The notes beneath the pieces are model-generated. The model saw nothing but the letters and a program-made list of their open reading frames with translations, searched no databases and was not told the DNA's origin. From an uncultured Oscillospiraceae bacterium (lineage in GTDB: Bacteria > Bacillota > Clostridia > Oscillospirales > Oscillospiraceae), in contig CAKTHQ010000040.1 in assembly GCA_934565415.1 (NCBI GenBank), forward strand, positions 1-18,331: a DNA stretch of 18,331 nt. Direction: 5' to 3'. Positions within the stretch are counted from its first letter, which is position 1; each line of letters begins with the position of its first letter. The translations under genes were made by a program, and so were the position numbers. Shown here piece after piece: positions 7,974 through 15,952 of the stretch.

Positions 7974-8837
7974 TTATTTGGAGAGCTTGGGAATCGAAAG
8001 AGTCTTGTCGTCTACCTTGTGACACACGGTACACTTCCGCTCCAGCACGCCCTCGCTGTCTACGGTGGCCTCTGTCCGGACGGTCCATTCGCCCCATTTG
8101 TGAATGCCCGTTGCCGGGAGTACTTCCTTTGTTACCTCGCAGCCGCAAACCGAGCACTCCTGATATTTTTCCCCTTCCTTTACGCAGGTAGCGGCCTTTG
8201 TTTGCACTGCCCCCAGCTTGTGCTTACCGTCGCCGCAGAAGGGGACCTCTTTGGTTTCCTTTTCCCGGCACTTTTTGCAGGTGCGGGTCCAGACGGCATC
8301 CCTGGTTTCGGTGGCCTTGGTGGTATTCTTCCAGTCGCCCCACTGGTGACCGGTGGCCTTTTCCTCTACCTGGTACCAGTCGCCGCAGGTGCAATAGTAG
8401 TATACCCAGCCGTCTTCTTCGCAGGTGGCCTTGGAGGTCTCCCGCTTGTACTTATGGGTGTGGGTCGTTTTGGGCAGCTGTGCGATGGTCTCCACATCCT
8501 CCGTCCCGCAGACAACGCAGGTGCGGACCCGCTTGCCTTCTGCAGAGGTTGTAGGGGCCTCCAGCTGGACCCAATAGCCCCAGGTATGGTTGGCGCAGGG
8601 GGGCACCGTCTCTTCGGTGGTTTCGGTAGGCTCCTCGGATTCCTCAAAGGTTTCCTCAGAGGTTTCTGTTTCCTCCCACAGCGTTTCTTCTGTCTCCTCT
8701 TCCGTTTCGTCGATGGGTGCTTCCGTAAATTCTTCAAAAGAATCCATCGGAGGCTCCGTTTCGGCTTCTTCCTTTTTGCAGCCTGCCATCCCGGCAGCCA
8801 ATACCAGCGCCAGGAATGCGCAGAATATTCTCTTCAT
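7974..8837 (-). CDS. Acidic lipoprotein with five CxxC-type repeats
   Basis: This 287-residue protein starts with a lipoprotein signal peptide: MKR, a hydrophobic core, then a lipobox-like MAGC with Cys20 as the acylated residue. Residues 23-79 are a highly acidic Glu/Thr/Ser linker, probably spanning the wall. Five imperfect repeats of about 38 residues follow (about 83-122, 126-162, 164-198, 206-244, 246-284). They carry H-x-W-G-x-W, an AT..EG stretch, and a Cys pair before an EV..P segment: C107/C110, C149/C151, C187/C190, C228/C231, C269/C272. Repeats 2 and 4 have an extra Cys (139, 218). These resemble His/Cys-rich repeats in many clostridial surface proteins, where function is unknown; metal binding is plausible. 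The start at 8837 is supported by GGAGAGGAG upstream. It is monocistronic, with its own promoter and terminator. Confidence 0.82.
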   Translation of the reverse strand: MKRIFCAFLALVLAAGMAGCKKEEAETEPPMDSFEEFTEAPIDETEEETEETLWEETETSEETFEESEEPTETTEETVPPCANHTWGYWVQLEAPTTSAEGKRVRTCVVCGTEDVETIAQLPKTTHTHKYKRETSKATCEEDGWVYYYCTCGDWYQVEEKATGHQWGDWKNTTKATETRDAVWTRTCKKCREKETKEVPFCGDGKHKLGAVQTKAATCVKEGEKYQECSVCGCEVTKEVLPATGIHKWGEWTVRTEATVDSEGVLERKCTVCHKVDDKTLSIPKLSK

Positions 8838-8889
8838 ACAGGTTTGTCTCCTCTCCCGGCAGCGCATTTCACTACCGACTCTATTCTAA

Positions 8890-8918
8890 ACTTTACGGAA
8901 TTCATTCTGGAAAGTCAA
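8890..8918 (-). promoter_or_regulatory. Promoter of the lipoprotein gene
   Basis: On the minus strand, TTGACT (8913-8918) and TAAAGT (8890-8895) have a 17-bp spacer, about 50 bp upstream of the lipoprotein start. The -35 is strong and the -10 moderate. Very AT-rich sequence lies just upstream (about 8928-8950), which could act as an UP-like element. Confidence 0.65.
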
Positions 8919-8991
8919 GAGGGAACCGAAAATTTTAAGAAATAATTATTGGATTTTTCCAGCTGGGTTGGACAATCCGGCCCTTCTGCGC

Positions 8992-9037
8992 AAAAAGCCG
9001 GGGGCGCGTCCGTCCCCGGTGCAAGCCCCTGGCTTTT
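8992..9037 (-). terminator. Intrinsic terminator of the YjdF-like/cdsA operon
   Basis: Arms of 13 bp (8993-9005 and 9025-9037) pair with one A-C mismatch around a 19-nt loop, and five T follow on the minus strand. It begins 4 bp after the cdsA stop. The arms include A and T runs on both sides, so it may work in both directions. Confidence 0.85.
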
Positions 9038-9041
9038 GGAT

Positions 9042-9815
9042 TCATTTTACAAAGCAATATAGCAGCCAGGCAAAGGCCATGGGGTAAATAAGGCTGTCGC
9101 ACCGGTCCAGGATTCCGCCGTGGCCGGGGAAAATTTTGCCGAAGTCCTTTACCCCCGCCACACGCTTGACGGCGGACATGGACAGGTCCCCCCATTGCCC
9201 CAATACCGAGCAGATTGCCAGATAGGGAATCAGGATTTCCGGCCTGTGGAACCAGGGGCCTACAATCAGGGAAAGCAGCACCACGGTAATCACCAGGCCA
9301 CCCACAGCGCCTTCGATGCTTTTGCCGGGGCTGACCTTATAGGCCAGCTTGTGCTTACCAAACCGACTGCCTACCAGGAAGGCGAAAATATCCGTCCCGG
9401 CGCAGATAAACCCTGTCAGGCACAGGCTCAGCGCCCCGTTTTCCATGTCTCCGTAGGCTGCCAGCGCCCGGTACAGGGAAATGGCGAAAAACACACTGAC
9501 CCCGGGCATATAGGCCTTGGCCGGTTTTCCGATGCAGTGCATCAGGTATGTAAACCAAACCAGGCCGCCCAGAAGCATTCCCAGCATAACCCACCTGTTT
9601 TCGGCAAAGCCGCACCAGGGGAGAATCACGGCATAGGCGTAGCACACCGCCTGGTACACGGGGTTCTTTACCTGGTAGGCACTCAGTATTTCCCAGGTTG
9701 CCCCGATTCCCAGCAGCATAGCGGCAATCTGGGGTACCAGGGGCAAATGGAAGCAGACCAGCAGCACCATACAAATGGCAGCCAGCGCCAACCCCGTCAG
9801 CGTTCTTTGTTTCAT
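9042..9815 (-). CDS. cdsA: Phosphatidate cytidylyltransferase (CDP-diglyceride synthase)
   Basis: This 257-residue polytopic membrane enzyme converts phosphatidic acid and CTP to CDP-diacylglycerol, the precursor of the anionic phospholipids. The C-terminal family signature is complete at residues 214-240 (SAVKRVAGVKDFGKIFPGHG, then GILDRCD), including the Asp residues needed for divalent metal. Earlier family features are GTDIFAFLVGSRFGKHKL (about 140-157) and SPGKSIEG (162-169). Several hydrophobic segments span the rest. The ATG overlaps the stop of the upstream gene (ATGA on the minus strand), with AAAGGAGG about 11 bases before it, so translation is coupled to the YjdF-like gene. In many Firmicutes cdsA lies between uppS and dxr; here it does not, so it may be a second copy (inference). 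Confidence 0.95.
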   Translation of the reverse strand: MKQRTLTGLALAAICMVLLVCFHLPLVPQIAAMLLGIGATWEILSAYQVKNPVYQAVCYAYAVILPWCGFAENRWVMLGMLLGGLVWFTYLMHCIGKPAKAYMPGVSVFFAISLYRALAAYGDMENGALSLCLTGFICAGTDIFAFLVGSRFGKHKLAYKVSPGKSIEGAVGGLVITVVLLSLIVGPWFHRPEILIPYLAICSVLGQWGDLSMSAVKRVAGVKDFGKIFPGHGGILDRCDSLIYPMAFAWLLYCFVK

Positions 9816-10525
9816 TGTTCCTCTGCCTCCTTTTCGTCCGTCAGTGCCGGGATAAACCAGCCCAGCCCGTGATGGATGGAAAACATACCAATGCAGGAGG
9901 CCAGCAGCGCTCCCAGCACATCCACGATAATATCCTTCATGGTGTCCCGCAATGCCTCGTGCCCTACCAGCAGCTCCCCCTGGGCGGTCATGAATTTCTG
10001 CATATTCAGCCCGAACAGGCCGTCGGCGGTGAATTCGTAGATTTCCCACAGGGAACCCAGGGTTACGGAAAAACAGAAAGCAAACAGGCACAGAAAGAAG
10101 GGGGACAGGTCCATGGAAATGTGCCGGTCCCGGTTCAGAATGGTTACCACCATGAGGCCGAAAAAGCCCGTCATCATGGAGCTGAAAAAGTGGCATATGG
10201 AATCCCATCTGGGCACCAGGTAATAGAAGCTCCGGACCTCTCCCAGGAAAATGGCACAGTAGAGAAAGACAATATAAAAGCCGTACAATAGCCCCGGCAG
10301 TTCAAACCGAAGCTTCCGTTCCAGCATACCGGGCAGATGGATGGTAATAAGGCCCAAAACGCACTGCATCAGCATGAGCAGATAGTCGGAATCCGAGTGC
10401 ATCCCGGCACCGGCTTCTTCTCCGCCCCCGAAAATCATCCGCAAAACCAGGTAAACAATAGGTACCAGGAAGCTGAGGGTTACCCCAAAGTAAAGCACCT
10501 TCCCCAGATGGTTTGTCTTTTTCAT
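9812..10525 (-). CDS. YjdF/DUF2238-like integral membrane protein
   Basis: This 237-residue protein has about six hydrophobic segments. It carries conserved polar motifs inside or next to membrane helices: WDSICHF at 107-113, SLWEIYEFTAD at 158-168, NMQKF at 174-178, and ALRDTMKDIIVDVLGALLAS at 191-210. This pattern (Asp/His, Glu-x2-Glu, Asp-x3-Asp) matches my memory of the YjdF/DUF2238 membrane family, whose activity is not established. The acidic and His residues look like a metal site in the membrane. GGGAGG lies about 12 bases before the ATG, and the stop overlaps the cdsA start, so the two proteins are made together. This hints at a role in lipid or envelope metabolism, but that is inference from context only. 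Confidence 0.7.
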   Translation of the reverse strand: MKKTNHLGKVLYFGVTLSFLVPIVYLVLRMIFGGGEEAGAGMHSDSDYLLMLMQCVLGLITIHLPGMLERKLRFELPGLLYGFYIVFLYCAIFLGEVRSFYYLVPRWDSICHFFSSMMTGFFGLMVVTILNRDRHISMDLSPFFLCLFAFCFSVTLGSLWEIYEFTADGLFGLNMQKFMTAQGELLVGHEALRDTMKDIIVDVLGALLASCIGMFSIHHGLGWFIPALTDEKEAEEQ

Positions 10526-10623
10526 TCTGCTTTAGCCTCCCAATGCCTCTGTTTTCCGCTATTTTCCCTGAATTTTAGCAAAATATTCTAAACCGAAAAG
10601 AAACGGGACCGTATACCTTACCC

Positions 10624-10653
10624 AATATATACCAAAAATTTCTCCCGTGTCAA
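10624..10653 (-). promoter_or_regulatory. Promoter of the YjdF-like/cdsA operon
   Basis: On the minus strand a perfect TTGACA (10648-10653) is followed after 18 bp by TATATT (10624-10629), or after 16 bp by TATATA. It lies about 100 bp upstream of the YjdF-like start, leaving a fairly long leader. It is divergent from the plus-strand promoter at 10724. Confidence 0.7.
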
Positions 10654-10723
10654 GCCGGATTTGCCGTTCTACGATAAATTAGGATTTGCCGGTGCATACC
10701 TGCCCTGAAAGCGGAAAGTTTTA

Positions 10724-10752
10724 TTGCAATTCCCGGAAATAATTGATATACT
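10724..10752 (+). promoter_or_regulatory. Candidate promoter upstream of the decayed bacteriocin exporter
   Basis: TTGCAA (10724-10729) and TATACT (10747-10752) are 17 bp apart, about 40 bp before the first in-frame ATG of the broken exporter gene. The -10 is good and the -35 moderate. If active, it transcribes only a pseudogene. Confidence 0.5.
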
Positions 10753-10793
10753 TAGGGTAAATTGCAAATTTCAGGGAAAGCTGGGAAAATTCT

Positions 10794-11608
10794 ATGGGCA
10801 ATACCATTTTCAGGAAGAAAAGCATGGACCGTATTTCCTCTCCGGAGCAGCTGCGGCTGGACTGCGGGGTTTCCCGGGACGGGTCCAATGCCAAAAACGT
10901 ACTGATTGCCGCCCGGAGCTATGGGCTGGAAGCCGGCGGCTACCGGATGGAGCCGGAACAGATTCGGACCATGGGAAAATTTCCCTGCATTATCCATTGA
11001 AATTTCAACCACTTTCTGGTGCTGGATGGCTTCAAGGGCAACAAGGCCGTCCTCAACGATCCGGCCAGGGGCACCTGTACCGTATCCATGGAGGAATTCG
11101 ACAAGTCCTTCACAGGCATTTGCCTGATGTTTGAGCCGACGGAGAAGTTTGTCCCCGGCGGAAGCTCTCCGTGCCGGACCTGCTGGAATACTACATCCGC
11201 TGCGTGCCGAAAAACGTTTTGGTGTGGTATTTCCTGATGATGGGCGTTACGACCCTGGTGGGGATGCTGGCACCTAAAATCACCTATATCATATTCAATC
11301 AGGCGGTATATACGAAGAGTCTGCGGCTGATGATTGCCCGGGCGGTGGCCCCCAAGCCCAACATTCTGATTTTTGACGAGGCCACCTCCGCCCTGGACAA
11401 CCTGACCCAGAAAAAGGTGGCCCAGGCCCTGGACTCCCTCAAGTGTACCCGCATCGTCATTGCCCACTGGCTTTCCACCATCCGCCAGTGCGACCGCATC
11501 ATCGTCCTGGACGGCGGCAAAATCATTGAGGATGGCACCTATCAGGAGCTCATCGACAAAAAGGGTTTCTTTGCCGAGCTGGTAGAGCGGCAGAGAGTAG
11601 ACGTATAA
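10794..11608 (+). pseudogene. Decayed NHLM/NHLP-type bacteriocin exporter (C39 peptidase and ABC ATPase remnants)
   Basis: This is the remnant of a peptidase-containing exporter that trims and secretes leader-bearing peptides. The first part (PEQLRLDCGVSRDGSNAKN onward) is the C39 peptidase without its N-terminal catalytic Cys region. An in-frame TGA at 10998-11000 replaces the Trp expected in IIH-W-NFNHF, and reading resumes in the same frame with the His and Asp regions (NFNHFLVLDGF, NDPARG). Near 11160 the frame shifts to LLEYYIRCVPKNV and one membrane segment, and then near 11310 it jumps to LMIARAVAPKPNILIFDEAT. Most of the membrane domain, Walker A and the signature are lost. Walker B and the D-loop survive, but the switch region reads AHWLST instead of AHRLST. 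The lesions make a working protein very unlikely. No precursor peptide or maturation gene is nearby. Confidence 0.88.
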
Positions 11609-11613
11609 CTTTG

Positions 11614-11642
11614 AAGCCTTCCCTGGCCGGGGAAGGCTTTTT
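11614..11642 (+). terminator. Terminator after the exporter pseudogene
   Basis: A perfect 10-bp stem (11614-11623 and 11630-11639) with a 6-nt loop ends in TTTTT, 5 bp after the pseudogene stop. It is still intact and insulates the glycosyltransferase promoter that begins at 11645. Confidence 0.88.
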
Positions 11643-11644
11643 GC

Positions 11645-11673
11645 GTGACATTTCCGGGAAGCTGTGCTACAAT
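11645..11673 (+). promoter_or_regulatory. Promoter of the glycosyltransferase operon
   Basis: GTGACA (11645-11650, five of six consensus bases) and TACAAT (11668-11673, five of six) are spaced by 17 bp and begin right after the preceding terminator. The leader to the first ATG is only about 25 bp. The -10 covers the in-frame GTG at 11664, which rules that codon out as a start. Confidence 0.75.
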
Positions 11674-11705
11674 GGTCCCAGAAAATCCCGGGAGGAAAAG
11701 GGTTT

Positions 11706-12758
11706 ATGGCAAAGAAAATTGTCCACATCCTCAGTGATGTGTTTTTCAGCGGGGCGGAGAATATGGTCTGCCAGATTATGGATATGTTCCGGGGGGAGTA
11801 TGACATGGTGTATGTGTCCCCCGATGGCCCCATCCGGCAGGCGCTGGAGGAGCGGCAGGTGCGATACCTGCCCATCCGTGCGGTGACCCCGGGGGAAATT
11901 CGCCGGGTGCTGGAAGCGGAAAAGCCGGATATGGTTCATGCCCACGATATGAAGGCTACGGTGGCGGCGGCCTTTGGCTGCGGGAAAACGCCGCTTATCT
12001 GCCATATCCACAACAACGGCTTCGACTCCCGGAAGGTTTCCCCCAAAACCCTGGCATTTTTGGTGGCCAGCCCTAAAATAAGGCATATTTTTTGGGTATC
12101 GCCCTCCGCTATGGAGAGCTACCGGTTCTATGGGGCGGTAAAGGGGAAGAGCAGCGTTCTGAGGAATGTGATCCGGGCGGATGTGCTGGAGGAAAAGGCG
12201 AAAAATGCCCAGCTGCAGACCCGCTACGACATTCTCTTTTTGGGCCGGATGTCGGAGCCGAAAAACCCCCTGCGGCTCATTCGGGTTCTGAACCTGGTTT
12301 ACGACAGGTACCCCGCTTTGCAGGCGGCCATTGTGGGCAAGGGAGACCTGGAGCCCCAGGTCCGGCAGGCGATCGAAGACAGCGGGGCGGAAGGGTATAT
12401 CCACCTTTTGGGCTACCAAACCAACGGCTATGGGCTGCTCCAAAATGCGGGGCTGATGCTGATGACCTCCCTGTGGGAGGGGACCCCTATGTGCGCGTTG
12501 GAAGCTATGGCCCTGGGGACGCCCATTGTCTCCACCCCGGTAGACGGCCTGTGTGACCTGGTGGACCCGGGGAAGACCGGCTTTTTGGAGGGTACCGACG
12601 AGGCTCTGGCAGAAAGGTGCGCCGCTATTTTGAAAGACGGCGATTTGCGGGCCGAGCTTTCCCGGGGGACCTTGCAAAAGGCCAAGATCCTGCTGGATTT
12701 GGAAAGCTATAAGCAGGAATTGCGGAAAGCTTATGAAGAAAAGGGGGATTCCCAATGA
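11706..12758 (+). CDS. GT4-family glycosyltransferase (GT-B fold)
   Basis: This 350-residue retaining-type GT4 glycosyltransferase should transfer a sugar from a nucleotide donor to a growing glycan at the cytoplasmic face. The N-terminal Rossmann half begins MAKKIVHILSDVFFSGAENM. The C-terminal donor-binding half carries ILFLGRMSEPKNPLRLIRVL near 176-195 and the EX7E motif (E258 to E266 in LWEGTPMCALEAMALGTPIV). No membrane segment or signal peptide is seen. The ATG at 11706 is set by GGGAGG about 10 bases upstream and by the promoter at 11645-11673. It is the first gene of a five-gene operon and ends in an ATGA overlap with the next. Donor and acceptor cannot be told from sequence. Confidence 0.9.
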   Translation: MAKKIVHILSDVFFSGAENMVCQIMDMFRGEYDMVYVSPDGPIRQALEERQVRYLPIRAVTPGEIRRVLEAEKPDMVHAHDMKATVAAAFGCGKTPLICHIHNNGFDSRKVSPKTLAFLVASPKIRHIFWVSPSAMESYRFYGAVKGKSSVLRNVIRADVLEEKAKNAQLQTRYDILFLGRMSEPKNPLRLIRVLNLVYDRYPALQAAIVGKGDLEPQVRQAIEDSGAEGYIHLLGYQTNGYGLLQNAGLMLMTSLWEGTPMCALEAMALGTPIVSTPVDGLCDLVDPGKTGFLEGTDEALAERCAAILKDGDLRAELSRGTLQKAKILLDLESYKQELRKAYEEKGDSQ

Positions 12759-13840
12759 GAATTATGCAGATTGTCCCCAGCTTTGAGGTGGGCGGCGCCG
12801 AGACCGTATGTGCGGAGCTGTGCCTGGAGCTGCAAAAAATGGGCCACAGCGTGGTGGCGGTAAGCCTTTCCCCGGCCCAGAGCAAGCTGACCCGGGCCCT
12901 GACAGAGGGCGGCGTGGACCTGCGGCTGCTGGGGAAGAATCTGGGCTTGGACCTGAACTGCGTTTTGCGGCTCCGGGCTCTGATACGGGAGGTACGGCCC
13001 CAGGTAATCCATACCCATCTCCATGCATTAAAGTATGCGGCCCTGGCCCAGTTCGGGTTCCGGCCAATTCCCATCCTTCATACCGTTCACAACCAGGCCC
13101 AGGAGGAAGCGGTAAAGCTGGATCAGCACATTGCAAGATACCTGTTCCATAGGGGAAAGGCGCTCCCTGTGGCGCTGAGCCAGGAAATTCGGACTTCCAT
13201 TGCGGCTCTTTACGGCATCCCGGAGGAGCAGATTCCCATTGTGGCCAACGGCATCGATTTGCACCGGTGTCTGCAAAAGACGGATTATGCCCTCCATTAT
13301 CCGCCCAGGCTCTTGCACGTTGGCCGGTTTTATCCCCAGAAGAACCATGAAATCATGCTGGAGGCGCTGAAGCTTTTAAAATTCAGAGGCATTGCCCCCA
13401 AGCTTATCTGCTACGGAGACGGCCCCAGGCTGAAAGAGATGCAGGCGCTGACCAAGGAAATGGGACTGGAAAACCAGGTGGAATTTCCGGGCCTTTGCGA
13501 CAATGTGTACCCCAAACTTGCCCATGGGGATGTGTTTCTGATGCCCTCCAAGTGGGAGGGAGTGCCCATGGCGGTTATTGAGGCTATGGCCACCGGCCTG
13601 CCGGTGGTTGCTGCCAGAGTGGGCGGCCTGCCGAACCTGGTTGCGGACGGGGTGGACGGCATCCTCATTGAACCCACGCCGGAAAACCTGGCCCAGGCCA
13701 TTGAAGACCTGCTAAAGGATGAGACCCGGCGGCAGGAATTGGGGCAGGCGGCCTGCAGGTCCGCCCAGCGGTTTGGAAGTGAAGCGATGGCCAAGGAATA
13801 CGAGGCTCTGTACACTGCCCGGAGAGGAGGCCGCCGATGA
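12755..13840 (+). CDS. GT4-family glycosyltransferase (GT-B fold), second in operon
   Basis: This 361-residue GT4 enzyme has the N-terminal acceptor-side motif GGAET at 13-17, the inter-domain HTHLHALKYAAL region near 86-97, LLHVGRFYPQKNHEIMLEAL at 186-205, and the EX7E pair E268/E276 in KWEGVPMAVIEAMATGLPVV. Its length and layout are normal for the family. It resembles enzymes acting on lipid-linked or capsular oligosaccharides, without a more exact assignment. The start overlaps the stop of the first glycosyltransferase (ATGA), with GGGGGA just upstream, and its own stop overlaps the next start the same way. The first three genes therefore look strictly co-translated, as for enzymes adding successive sugars. 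Confidence 0.92.
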   Translation: MRIMQIVPSFEVGGAETVCAELCLELQKMGHSVVAVSLSPAQSKLTRALTEGGVDLRLLGKNLGLDLNCVLRLRALIREVRPQVIHTHLHALKYAALAQFGFRPIPILHTVHNQAQEEAVKLDQHIARYLFHRGKALPVALSQEIRTSIAALYGIPEEQIPIVANGIDLHRCLQKTDYALHYPPRLLHVGRFYPQKNHEIMLEALKLLKFRGIAPKLICYGDGPRLKEMQALTKEMGLENQVEFPGLCDNVYPKLAHGDVFLMPSKWEGVPMAVIEAMATGLPVVAARVGGLPNLVADGVDGILIEPTPENLAQAIEDLLKDETRRQELGQAACRSAQRFGSEAMAKEYEALYTARRGGRR

Positions 13841-14940
13841 ACCCCGGGAAGCTCTTTGGGGAGGCCCTCCGCACTGCCGGGAACCTTCTGCGGAAAAAAG
13901 AAAATTTTCGGGATGGCTTTTCCTACCTGGAAAGCATCTATCCGGATATTGGCAGCAAAAGCTTTGTTACCCGGGAGGCAAATTGGCTGACGCCGGAAGG
14001 AACGGTGGATGTAAGCGTTATTATCCCTGCGTACAACAATGCCTCTTTTTTAAAAGAAAGCCTGGATTCCGTACTGAACCAGAAGACAGCCTACAGCTTT
14101 GAAGCGGTGGTCATTGACGACGGCTCCACAGACGAAACACCGGAGATTCTCAGGGAATACACAGGCCGCATTCGGCAGATCCGTCAGGAAAACCGGGGTC
14201 ATTCCGGCGCCAGAAACGCAGGGCTGGAAATATGCCGGGGAAGGTATATCCTTTTCCACGACAGCGACGACACCCTATGTGACGGTGCTCTGGAAGCGCT
14301 TGTGTGCTGCGCCGAAAAGACGGATGCGGATGTTGTGGCCGGCGGCTACGACTGCCGCTATCCGGAAGGGGAGCCCTACCCCGGCCTGCGTTTTTCAAAC
14401 GGAAAAGTGGAGGACCTGGAATCCATCCCCGGTATGACCTGCGGGAAGCTCTTTCGGCGTTCTCTCTTTGCCCATGTGTCCTTCCCGGAGGGGTACTGGT
14501 ATGAGGACTCCGTCATCTGTCAGCTGCTGCTGCCCATGGCGAAAAGGATATACAGCGTAGATGTGCCGGTATTTACCTATCTTTTGAATCCCAAGGGGGT
14601 TTCCGCTTCTTCCCAGGGGCAGAAAAAGGCGGTGGAAAGCCTGTACATTACAAGAAGGCTTCTGGACGAAAAGGAATGCTTCGGCCTGGGCTACGACGAA
14701 AAAGCCTATCGGCATTTTTTGCACATGGTGCTCCTTACCTATCACCGGACCCGGCTGCTGGACGAGCATATTTCCTATGCCGTTTTTCTGGGCCAGAAGG
14801 AGCTGCGGGATGGGTATTTTGCGGATGTGCGGCCGCCGAAGTCCGCGGAAGGATTGGCTGAGGCTTTGAAGACGGACAATTACCGGAAGTACCTTTGGCT
14901 GTGCGAGACCATGTGGATCCGGACGGGAGGAAAGGTGTAA
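13837..14940 (+). CDS. GT2-family glycosyltransferase (GT-A fold) with N-terminal extension
   Basis: This 367-residue inverting-type GT2 enzyme has its catalytic domain starting at about residue 58 (VSVIIPAYNNASFLKESLDS). It has the nucleotide-binding IDDGSTDE at 93-100, NRGHSGARNAGLE at 119-131, and the metal-binding DXD-type HDSDD at 141-145. A basic, helical stretch of about 57 residues precedes the domain. It contains no clear membrane segment and is longer than in ordinary GT2 enzymes; it may contact a partner or the membrane. The C-terminal region after about 230 (EDSVICQLLLP) fits the accessory region of capsule-type GT2 proteins. The ATG overlaps the previous stop, with GAGAGGAGG upstream, which fixes the start at 13837. 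Confidence 0.9.
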   Translation: MNPGKLFGEALRTAGNLLRKKENFRDGFSYLESIYPDIGSKSFVTREANWLTPEGTVDVSVIIPAYNNASFLKESLDSVLNQKTAYSFEAVVIDDGSTDETPEILREYTGRIRQIRQENRGHSGARNAGLEICRGRYILFHDSDDTLCDGALEALVCCAEKTDADVVAGGYDCRYPEGEPYPGLRFSNGKVEDLESIPGMTCGKLFRRSLFAHVSFPEGYWYEDSVICQLLLPMAKRIYSVDVPVFTYLLNPKGVSASSQGQKKAVESLYITRRLLDEKECFGLGYDEKAYRHFLHMVLLTYHRTRLLDEHISYAVFLGQKELRDGYFADVRPPKSAEGLAEALKTDNYRKYLWLCETMWIRTGGKV

Positions 14941-14942
14941 AG

Positions 14943-15944
14943 ATGACCTACTACATTCTCATCCCCGTCTACCAGGCCAAGGACTGGCTGGAAACCTGCA
15001 TGAAATCCGTATTTGCGCAGACAATTCAAAACTTTCGTGTAATCCTGGTAGACGACGGCTCTACCGACGGTTCCGCCCAACTGTGCGACGGCTTTGTGCA
15101 GAAGGATTGCCGGGTGGAGGTGCTCCATCAACAAAATACCGGCCCCTATGGCGCCCGGAGAGCGGCTATCGGGCGGTGCATCCAATTGTCTACCCCGGAG
15201 GACTGGGTAATCTTCCTGGATGCGGACGACAGCCTGAAGGAAAACGCTTTGGAAACCATCGGGCAAAAGGCCGGGGACTGCGACCTTGTATTTATCGGCG
15301 AGGACCAGGTTTGGCAGGGAGAAATCCTGCGGCCCTTCCCGGTGAGCAAAGCTTATGTGGGCACGGTGGAAGACAAGCGGCAGCTCTATAAAATCGTCTT
15401 CCAGGACGGCTGGTACAACCCCCTGTGGAAAAAGGCGGCGAAAGCCCGGCTGCTGCCCAAAGACGGGGTGAAAGAATATTACCCCGTCCGCTTCGGGGAG
15501 GACCTGCTGCAAAGTATCCCCATGTACCGGGACTGCCAAAAGGCGGTATTTCTGCCGGACAGCCTTTATAACTATTCCATTAACCCGGATTCTGCCACCA
15601 ATGCCTTGAGCTACGAAAAATACCATTGCAGCTCCCTGGTGATCCGGGAGTGCTGGCGCTTTTTGAAGGCGCAAAATGTGTGGACGGAAGCGGATTTCAC
15701 GGAATATATGTCCTGGCTGCGGCTTTTGACCAGGTTCCAGGTGCGGCTGGTGGCCAAATTCGATACCGGTGCGGCCAACCGGACAAGGCTTTTAAAAGAG
15801 ATCGAAGAAGACGAATTTTATCACCGGGTCATTGCCACCGCTCCCCCCAAGGACTGGATGCTGTGGCTTATGAAAAAGAAATGCTTTCTCCCAATCTGCC
15901 TGTTTGGCGATGCGCTGCGGCTGGGGAAGAAGCTTACTAAATAG
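14943..15944 (+). CDS. GT2-family glycosyltransferase (GT-A fold), fourth in operon
   Basis: This 333-residue GT2 enzyme begins directly with the catalytic domain (MTYYILIPVYQAKDWLETCM). It shows VDDGSTDGS at 36-44, QQNTGPYGARRAAIG at 63-77, and the DXD-type LDADDS at 92-97. The C-terminal half, with FGEDLLQSIPMY near 185-195, matches the DXXXXQ-type segment seen in many capsular GT2 proteins. I prefer the ATG at 14943, two bases after the upstream stop, with GGGAGG placed before it, over an upstream in-frame codon at 14895 that would overlap the previous gene by 46 bp. It is clearly related to the preceding GT2 but lacks the N-terminal extension. Substrate unknown. Confidence 0.9.
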   Translation: MTYYILIPVYQAKDWLETCMKSVFAQTIQNFRVILVDDGSTDGSAQLCDGFVQKDCRVEVLHQQNTGPYGARRAAIGRCIQLSTPEDWVIFLDADDSLKENALETIGQKAGDCDLVFIGEDQVWQGEILRPFPVSKAYVGTVEDKRQLYKIVFQDGWYNPLWKKAAKARLLPKDGVKEYYPVRFGEDLLQSIPMYRDCQKAVFLPDSLYNYSINPDSATNALSYEKYHCSSLVIRECWRFLKAQNVWTEADFTEYMSWLRLLTRFQVRLVAKFDTGAANRTRLLKEIEEDEFYHRVIATAPPKDWMLWLMKKKCFLPICLFGDALRLGKKLTK

Positions 15945-15952
15945 GAGAGAAT

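Noticed and set aside
10794..11000. Separate small intact gene of 68 codons
   Set aside because: It is the truncated start of the C39 peptidase remnant: the sequence after the TGA continues the same domain in the same frame.
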